Shown: piece after piece, positions 5,787 through 9,082 of the stretch
How positions within the stretch are numbered: the first letter of the stretch is position 1
Layout: each line of letters opens with the position of its first letter
Assembly (NCBI GenBank): GCA_023230535.1
Contig: JALNXC010000034.1
Coordinates: 1-9,082 of the forward strand
Direction: 5' to 3'
Source: Alkaliphilus sp.
GTDB taxonomy: Bacteria; Bacillota; Clostridia; Peptostreptococcales; Natronincolaceae
Length of the DNA: 9,082 nt
Translations under genes and position numbers: made by a program
Notes under the pieces: generated by a model
The model's database searches: none
What the model was told of the DNA's origin: nothing
The model's input: only the letters and a program-made list of their open reading frames with translations

Positions 5787-6302
5787 TTGATTCAAGGCAT
5801 GAAGGTATCAACAAAAAAAATAGCAATCACAGGTATGTTAGGTGCATTTTCGGTGGCGTTGAGTATGACCCCAATCGGATATATACCCATACCCTTTTTT
5901 GTGGGAGTTGAAGCTACCACTATGCACATACCGGTTATTATCGGTGCTATTTTAGGGGGCCCGGTAGTAGGTACCGTGGTGGGGTTAATATTTGGAGTGA
6001 GCAGTTTTTTAAGAGCAGGCACTCCTTTTTTTGCAGATCCCCTGGTATCTATATTCCCCAGACTTTTTATAGGGGTCATAAGTTATTATTCTTACAAAAC
6101 ATTTAAATATCCGGTAGTTGCATCTATCGCGGGTACATTGACCAACACTATCGGGGTGCTGTCTATGATCTATTTGAGAGGTTATTTACCCCTTGCGGCA
6201 GTTGTAGGTGTTGCCGGATTAAACGGTACTGCGGAGGTTATAATCTCTTCGATCATAATCTACATAGTGATGAAGGCATTAAAAAATTACAAAGTAGATT
6301 AA
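5787..6302 (+). CDS. panT: ECF transporter substrate-binding (S) component, probably pantothenate (PanT-like)
   Basis: The 171-residue membrane protein (TTG start) has about six hydrophobic segments. The region TTMHIPVIIGAILGGPVVG followed by VVGLIFGVSSFLRAG and DPLVSIFPRLFIGVISYY is the signature of the small ECF_trnsprt S components. These bind a vitamin and dock on the shared EcfT/EcfA energising module, which is not encoded here. Substrate is inferred from context: the gene ends 16 bases before coaX, pantothenate kinase, and PanT-coaX pairing makes a simple uptake-and-phosphorylate unit. A biotin transporter (BioY) was considered because birA is upstream, but the sequence does not look like BioY and a repeat block separates the two genes. 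Family assignment is strong; pantothenate specificity is moderately likely. Confidence 0.82.
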   Translation: MIQGMKVSTKKIAITGMLGAFSVALSMTPIGYIPIPFFVGVEATTMHIPVIIGAILGGPVVGTVVGLIFGVSSFLRAGTPFFADPLVSIFPRLFIGVISYYSYKTFKYPVVASIAGTLTNTIGVLSMIYLRGYLPLAAVVGVAGLNGTAEVIISSIIIYIVMKALKNYKVD

Positions 6303-6318
6303 CCAAGAAGGTGAACAT

Positions 6319-7110
6319 ATGATTTTAGTTCTTGATGTGGGGAACACCGATATTGTGCTAGGTGTCTATAAGGGCAGGAAATTGATAGATTTTTGGAGAA
6401 TTTCGACGGATAAAAACAAAACTTCCGATGAATATGGAATGTTGATATATCAGTTTTTCCAATATAATAATTTAAATATCGGCGATATTGAAGATGTCGT
6501 AATAGCTTCGGTAGTGCCTAATATTATGTATTCTTTGGAAACGGCGGTAGAAAAATTATTTAATATAGTGCCCTTAACAGTAGGACCCGGCATTAAAACA
6601 GGTATAAATATAAAATATGATGACCCGACAGAAGTTGGGGCGGACAGGATAGTCAATGCAATCGGTGCCTACGAAAAATATGGCGGGCCGTTAATAATAG
6701 TGGACTTTGGTACTGCAACAACATTCTGTGTTATATCGGAGAAAGGCGAATATTTAGGTGGGGCAATTGCGCCCGGAATTAAAATTTCCAGTGATGTATT
6801 ATTTGAAAAGGCTGCAAAATTACCCAAGGTAGAGCTTGTCAGACCCAGAAATATAATAGGAAAAAATACCGTAAACAGTATGCAGGCAGGTATAATTTAC
6901 GGTTATATCGGGTTGGTAGAATATATAGTAAAAAAGATGCAGATGGAGATCAAAGGCGGGCCTGCAAAGGTAATCGCTACGGGCGGGTTTGTAATTTTCA
7001 TCATCAACGAAACTTCATGTATAGATGTAGTAGACAGGTTTTTATCTTTAGAGGGATTGAATATTATTTATGAGCGCAATAAGGATGAACGATGCGCAAA
7101 GCAGCCGTAA
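6319..7110 (+). CDS. coaX: Type III pantothenate kinase
   Basis: The 263-residue cytoplasmic enzyme phosphorylates pantothenate, the first step to coenzyme A. It belongs to the ASKHA fold. Motifs seen are the phosphate loop DVGNTD (6-11), SVVP (64-67), GPGIKTG (89-95), the substrate segment DDPTEVGADRIVN (101-113) with the probable catalytic base D109, DFGTATTF (129-136), GGAIAPGI (147-154), TGG (221-223) and the C-terminal LSLEGLNIIYERN (242-254). Length is typical. ATG 6319 follows AGAAGGTG at 6306-6313, 16 bases after the transporter stop, so the two genes are probably co-transcribed. Type III kinases are generally not feedback-inhibited by CoA and need a monovalent cation. A short KDERCAKQP tail follows the conserved end. 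A strong hairpin follows the stop. Confidence 0.96.
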   Translation: MILVLDVGNTDIVLGVYKGRKLIDFWRISTDKNKTSDEYGMLIYQFFQYNNLNIGDIEDVVIASVVPNIMYSLETAVEKLFNIVPLTVGPGIKTGINIKYDDPTEVGADRIVNAIGAYEKYGGPLIIVDFGTATTFCVISEKGEYLGGAIAPGIKISSDVLFEKAAKLPKVELVRPRNIIGKNTVNSMQAGIIYGYIGLVEYIVKKMQMEIKGGPAKVIATGGFVIFIINETSCIDVVDRFLSLEGLNIIYERNKDERCAKQP

Positions 7111-7123
7111 GAGTCGATACCTG

Positions 7124-7154
7124 TGTGCCAAGGGACTTGTCCTTGGCACATTTT
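7124..7154 (+). terminator. Hairpin plus short T run after coaX, candidate terminator
   Basis: TGTGCCAAGG at 7124-7133 pairs perfectly with CCTTGGCACA at 7141-7150 around a 7-base loop, and TTTT follows at 7151-7154. It begins 14 bases after the coaX stop. The T run is short, so termination may be weak. The apical part, AGGGAC...GTCCT, resembles the core of the neighbouring repeat units, so it could instead be a related repeat. Confidence 0.5.
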
Positions 7155-7165
7155 GCACAATATTG

Positions 7166-7293
7166 ACACAGGGGGACAGTCCTTTTGTGTTGTTGGAAAG
7201 ATACAACACAAGAAGAACCGTCCCCGCTGTGTTCGCCCTCTGTGTTTCGCTATGTCCCCCCTCTGCGTTTCGCTATGTCCCCCCTCTGCCCCC
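7166..7293. repeat. GGGGGAC-type repeat block B (inverted pair plus 23-bp tandem)
   Basis: The unit at 7166-7194 reads ACACA, core GGGGGACAGTCCTTT, TGTGT, then TGTT. An imperfect inverted copy occupies 7203-7232, with core rc GGGGACGGTTCTTC and flanks AACACA/TGTGTT, around an 8-base centre. After it come two 23-base tandem units at 7238-7260 and 7261-7283, identical at 22 of 23 positions, each beginning CTCTG and ending TATGTCCCCC. A partial third copy is at 7284-7293. The block ends just before the dusB ribosome-binding site. It shares the GGGGGAC core and the GTTTCGCT string with the block after birA. Confidence 0.88.
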
Positions 7294-7319
7294 AGTAAAT
7301 ATATTACAAAGGTGAAAAT

Positions 7320-8294
7320 ATGAAAATAGATGATATAATTTTAGAAAATCCTGTTTTTTTAGCCCCCATGGCGGGGATAACAGACCTTCCTTTCAGGCTC
7401 ATATGCAAGGGGATGGGCTGTGGGATGGTATATACGGAAATGATAAGTTCCAGGGGATTATACTATAGAGATAAAAAAACTGAAAAATTGTTAAAGATTC
7501 ATCCTGATGAAAAACCTGTTGCATTGCAGATATTCGGTTCGGATCCCGATGTTATGGCTAAAGCTGCTTATATGCTCAATGAAAGGGAAAATGCAATATT
7601 GGATATAAATATGGGATGCCCTACCCCTAAGATAGTTAAAAATAAGGATGGTTGTGCTCTCATGCGGGATATTGAATTAGCCGGGAGGATTGTCAAGGCA
7701 GTCGTTAAAGAAAGTATAAAACCCGTCACGGTTAAAATACGCAAGGGTTGGGACGAAAATAACGTCAATGCGGTCGAATTTGCAAAGGTTATGGAACAGA
7801 GCGGAGCAAAAGCGATAACTGTTCATGGCAGAATCAGGGAGCAGTTCTATTCGGGCAGGGCTGATTGGGATATTATAAAAGAAGTGAAGGAAGCCGTAAC
7901 TGTACCCGTGATAGGCAACGGAGACATATTTACGGTAGAGGCCGGAATGAAATTATTAAATGAAATCAGATGTGATGCGATTATGGTTGCCAGAGGAAGC
8001 TTGGGCAATCCATGGCTGTTTAAGAGATTGATTCATTACATAAAAACAGGTGACTTGCTTTCGGAGCCTACTCCGGAAGAAAAAATAAATATGGCTTTGA
8101 AGCATTTAAATTCAGCAATTGGCTATAAAGGAGAACGCGTTGGAATCATAGAGATGAGAAAACATATTGCATGGTATGTGAAAGGCTTAAAAAATTCTGC
8201 AAGTCTCCGTGATCGAATCAATAAAATCGATCATAAAAGTGATTTAGAAAAGGCTTTGACGGAGTATCTTGTTAACGAATATATTATAATTTAA
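7320..8294 (+). CDS. dusB: tRNA-dihydrouridine synthase B
   Basis: The 324-residue flavoenzyme reduces specific uridines in the tRNA D-loop to dihydrouridine using FMN and NAD(P)H. The N-terminal TIM barrel carries APMAGITD (15-22), QIFGSDP (70-76), DINMGCPTPK (95-104) with catalytic C100, KNKDGCALM (107-115), KIRKGWD (139-145), HGRIREQFYSGRADW (169-183), GNGDI (199-203) and ARGSLGNPWLF (224-234), the FMN phosphate site. The helical tRNA-binding domain follows, with EMRKHIAWYVKGL at 278-290. Length and motifs match bacterial DusB. ATG 7320 follows AAAGGTG at 7308-7314. The gene is separated from coaX by a repeat block, so it may have its own promoter, which I cannot identify. No clear terminator follows it; only short AT-rich dyads are seen near 8313-8323. 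Confidence 0.96.
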   Translation: MKIDDIILENPVFLAPMAGITDLPFRLICKGMGCGMVYTEMISSRGLYYRDKKTEKLLKIHPDEKPVALQIFGSDPDVMAKAAYMLNERENAILDINMGCPTPKIVKNKDGCALMRDIELAGRIVKAVVKESIKPVTVKIRKGWDENNVNAVEFAKVMEQSGAKAITVHGRIREQFYSGRADWDIIKEVKEAVTVPVIGNGDIFTVEAGMKLLNEIRCDAIMVARGSLGNPWLFKRLIHYIKTGDLLSEPTPEEKINMALKHLNSAIGYKGERVGIIEMRKHIAWYVKGLKNSASLRDRINKIDHKSDLEKALTEYLVNEYIII

Positions 8295-8429
8295 ATAACG
8301 AAAAGTTTTTAAATGTTCAACATAAAAGAATCGTCAGACTGTGTAATAATTGTTATTGTTATGGAAACCTTATATTTCTGTCATCGGCATATTTCCGGAA
8401 AATCCTAATTTTGCAAGAAATGTTGAAAA

Positions 8430-8457
8430 TGTCATTCTGAGAATCGCGAAGAAACTC
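8430..8457. repeat. Probable degenerate copy of the TGTCATTCTGAG dispersed repeat
   Basis: TGTCATTCTGAG at 8430-8441 is followed by AATCGCGAAGAAACTC at 8442-8457. I recall a widespread bacterial intergenic repeat that begins TGTCATTCTGAG and continues through GCGAAG to GAATCTC. This copy keeps the head and a GCGAAGAA-CTC tail with small changes. The match is from memory, not a search. Confidence 0.5.
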
Positions 8458-8498
8458 AAATTTCGTATGCAAATTTCTGCTAAATAATTCAAGTTAAA

Positions 8499-8507
8499 TG
8501 ATATAAT
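8499..8507 (+). promoter_or_regulatory. Extended -10 element (TGATATAAT)
   Basis: TG-A-TATAAT at 8499-8507 is a perfect extended -10 box, which can work without a good -35; none is seen. It lies about 120 bases before the nucleotidyltransferase start. TATAAT at 8582-8587 is a nearer alternative but also lacks a -35. Confidence 0.35.
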
Positions 8508-8625
8508 ATTAAAAGGTTGAGATTTTATATCGGATGACAATAGACAGTTTTACATAGGGGATGAAAAAAGGTTGTATATAGTATAATCAGAATAGTGGGA
8601 GGTTCCATGGTTGGAGGGGAATAAT

Positions 8626-9082
8626 ATGGATGAAACCAATAATGTGAAACTGATGGACAGGGATAAATTATTGAAAATTTTTGACTATCTCAATGAGCGT
8701 TTAAAAGAGAATCAATTACAGCTGGAAATCACGGTTTATGGTGGTTCTATAATGACCATGGTTTATGATAACAGGCCGGCTACTAAAGACATAGATTGTG
8801 TATTCGGTAAGACTGATTTAAAATTATTAGATAATATATTAGAACTTGTTAAATTTACTTTCAATCTTTCTGATGATTGGATAAATGAAGAGATTAAAGA
8901 ACCATTAAAGTCTCTCTTAAAAGAGGATAAGGATATTTATAGGGTGTATTCTAATTTAAAAATATTAAAACCGAAGGCCGAGCAATTGCTCGCCATGAAG
9001 GTGTTGGCTGCCAGGCCGGAACCGGCTAAGGATTTTATAGACGCTTATATATTGTGTAAAGATTTAGGTATTACAACCAGAA
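8626..9082 (+). CDS. MNT-fold nucleotidyltransferase-like protein (DUF6036/AbiEii-like), 3' truncated by window
   Basis: ATG 8626 lies six bases after GGAGGGG (8613-8619), and the frame stays open to the right edge (152 complete codons). Residues 37-57 carry the minimal nucleotidyltransferase pattern: VYGGS (37-41), then R50 and ATKDID (52-57) with D55 and D57 as the probable metal-binding pair. Further on, LLAMKVLAAR (121-130) and KDFIDAYILCKDLG (135-148) match the helical segment usual in DUF6036/AbiEii-like proteins (mKl.A...R..KD..D...L...lgi). Some relatives are toxins or phage-defence factors, others have unknown roles, so no substrate can be named. No antitoxin-like gene precedes it; a partner could lie beyond the window. 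It is preceded by its own candidate promoter and looks like a separate transcription unit. Confidence 0.75.
   Translation, partial: MDETNNVKLMDRDKLLKIFDYLNERLKENQLQLEITVYGGSIMTMVYDNRPATKDIDCVFGKTDLKLLDNILELVKFTFNLSDDWINEEIKEPLKSLLKEDKDIYRVYSNLKILKPKAEQLLAMKVLAARPEPAKDFIDAYILCKDLGITTR

Larger units (their letters stand above)
8295..8625. other. Non-coding gap between dusB and the nucleotidyltransferase gene
   Basis: No gene-length frame is supported in this 331-base AT-rich stretch. It contains ATGTT-C-AACAT at 8313-8323, TTTCCGGAAA at 8392-8401, a TGTCATTCTGAG-type sequence at 8430-8457, an extended -10 element near 8500 and a second TATAAT at 8582-8587. A five-codon ATG frame with a GGGAGG site (8607-8624) ends two bases before the next gene and is treated as unproven. 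Confidence 0.6.

Noticed and set aside
5787..6302. BioY biotin transporter
   Set aside because: Being close to birA is suggestive, but the MHIPVIIGAILGGP and FPRLFIG segments fit the general ECF S family, and coaX is the directly linked gene.
7070..7323. Two + frames crossing the coaX end and block B
   Set aside because: They overlap coaX or consist of repeat-derived Cys/Pro-rich sequence, and no ribosome-binding site supports them.
8607..8624. Five-codon frame with a GGGAGG site just before the nucleotidyltransferase gene
   Set aside because: It is too short to distinguish from chance; the four-base spacing is poor and the purine run at 8613-8619 already serves ATG 8626.

Overview
The window looks like chromosomal DNA of a low-GC, Gram-positive anaerobe of the Clostridia type. 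Genes are AT-rich, Shine-Dalgarno sites are strong (GGAGG type), TTG is used as a start, and the core gene set is typical of Firmicutes. All recognised genes lie on the + strand. No species can be named from the sequence alone.

Layout: (1) The window opens inside the 3' end of ftsH, followed by a rho-independent terminator. (2) An AT-rich gap holds a candidate promoter and two possible tiny ORFs. (3) Next is a complete four-gene sodium-pumping biotin decarboxylase operon of the methylmalonyl-CoA decarboxylase type, in the order mmdA, mmdD (OadG-like), mmdC (biotin carrier), mmdB (membrane carboxybiotin decarboxylase). (4) birA follows; it encodes a biotin-protein ligase with an N-terminal DNA-binding domain and should biotinylate MmdC. 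(5) A repeat block lies directly against the birA stop codon. (6) An ECF transporter substrate-binding subunit (probably pantothenate, PanT-like) is followed 16 bases later by type III pantothenate kinase (coaX). (7) A second repeat block follows. (8) dusB (tRNA-dihydrouridine synthase) comes next. (9) A gap of about 330 bases precedes a MNT-fold nucleotidyltransferase-like gene that runs off the right edge.

The genes fit together functionally. MmdA moves a carboxyl group from an acyl-CoA to biotin on MmdC. MmdB decarboxylates carboxybiotin and exports Na+. MmdD anchors the complex, and BirA attaches the biotin. PanT and CoaX would import and phosphorylate pantothenate for coenzyme A, the cofactor carried by the decarboxylase substrate. 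ftsH, coaX and dusB are neighbours in many Firmicutes, so the mmd operon appears to lie inside an otherwise conserved housekeeping block.

The most unusual content is in the intergenic DNA. Several gaps carry structured repeats. Two blocks (5493-5636 and 7166-7293) share a GGGGGAC-centred unit whose flanks differ between blocks but stay complementary within each unit. This is what a hairpin-based mobile or REP-like element would look like. No transposase is present in the window.
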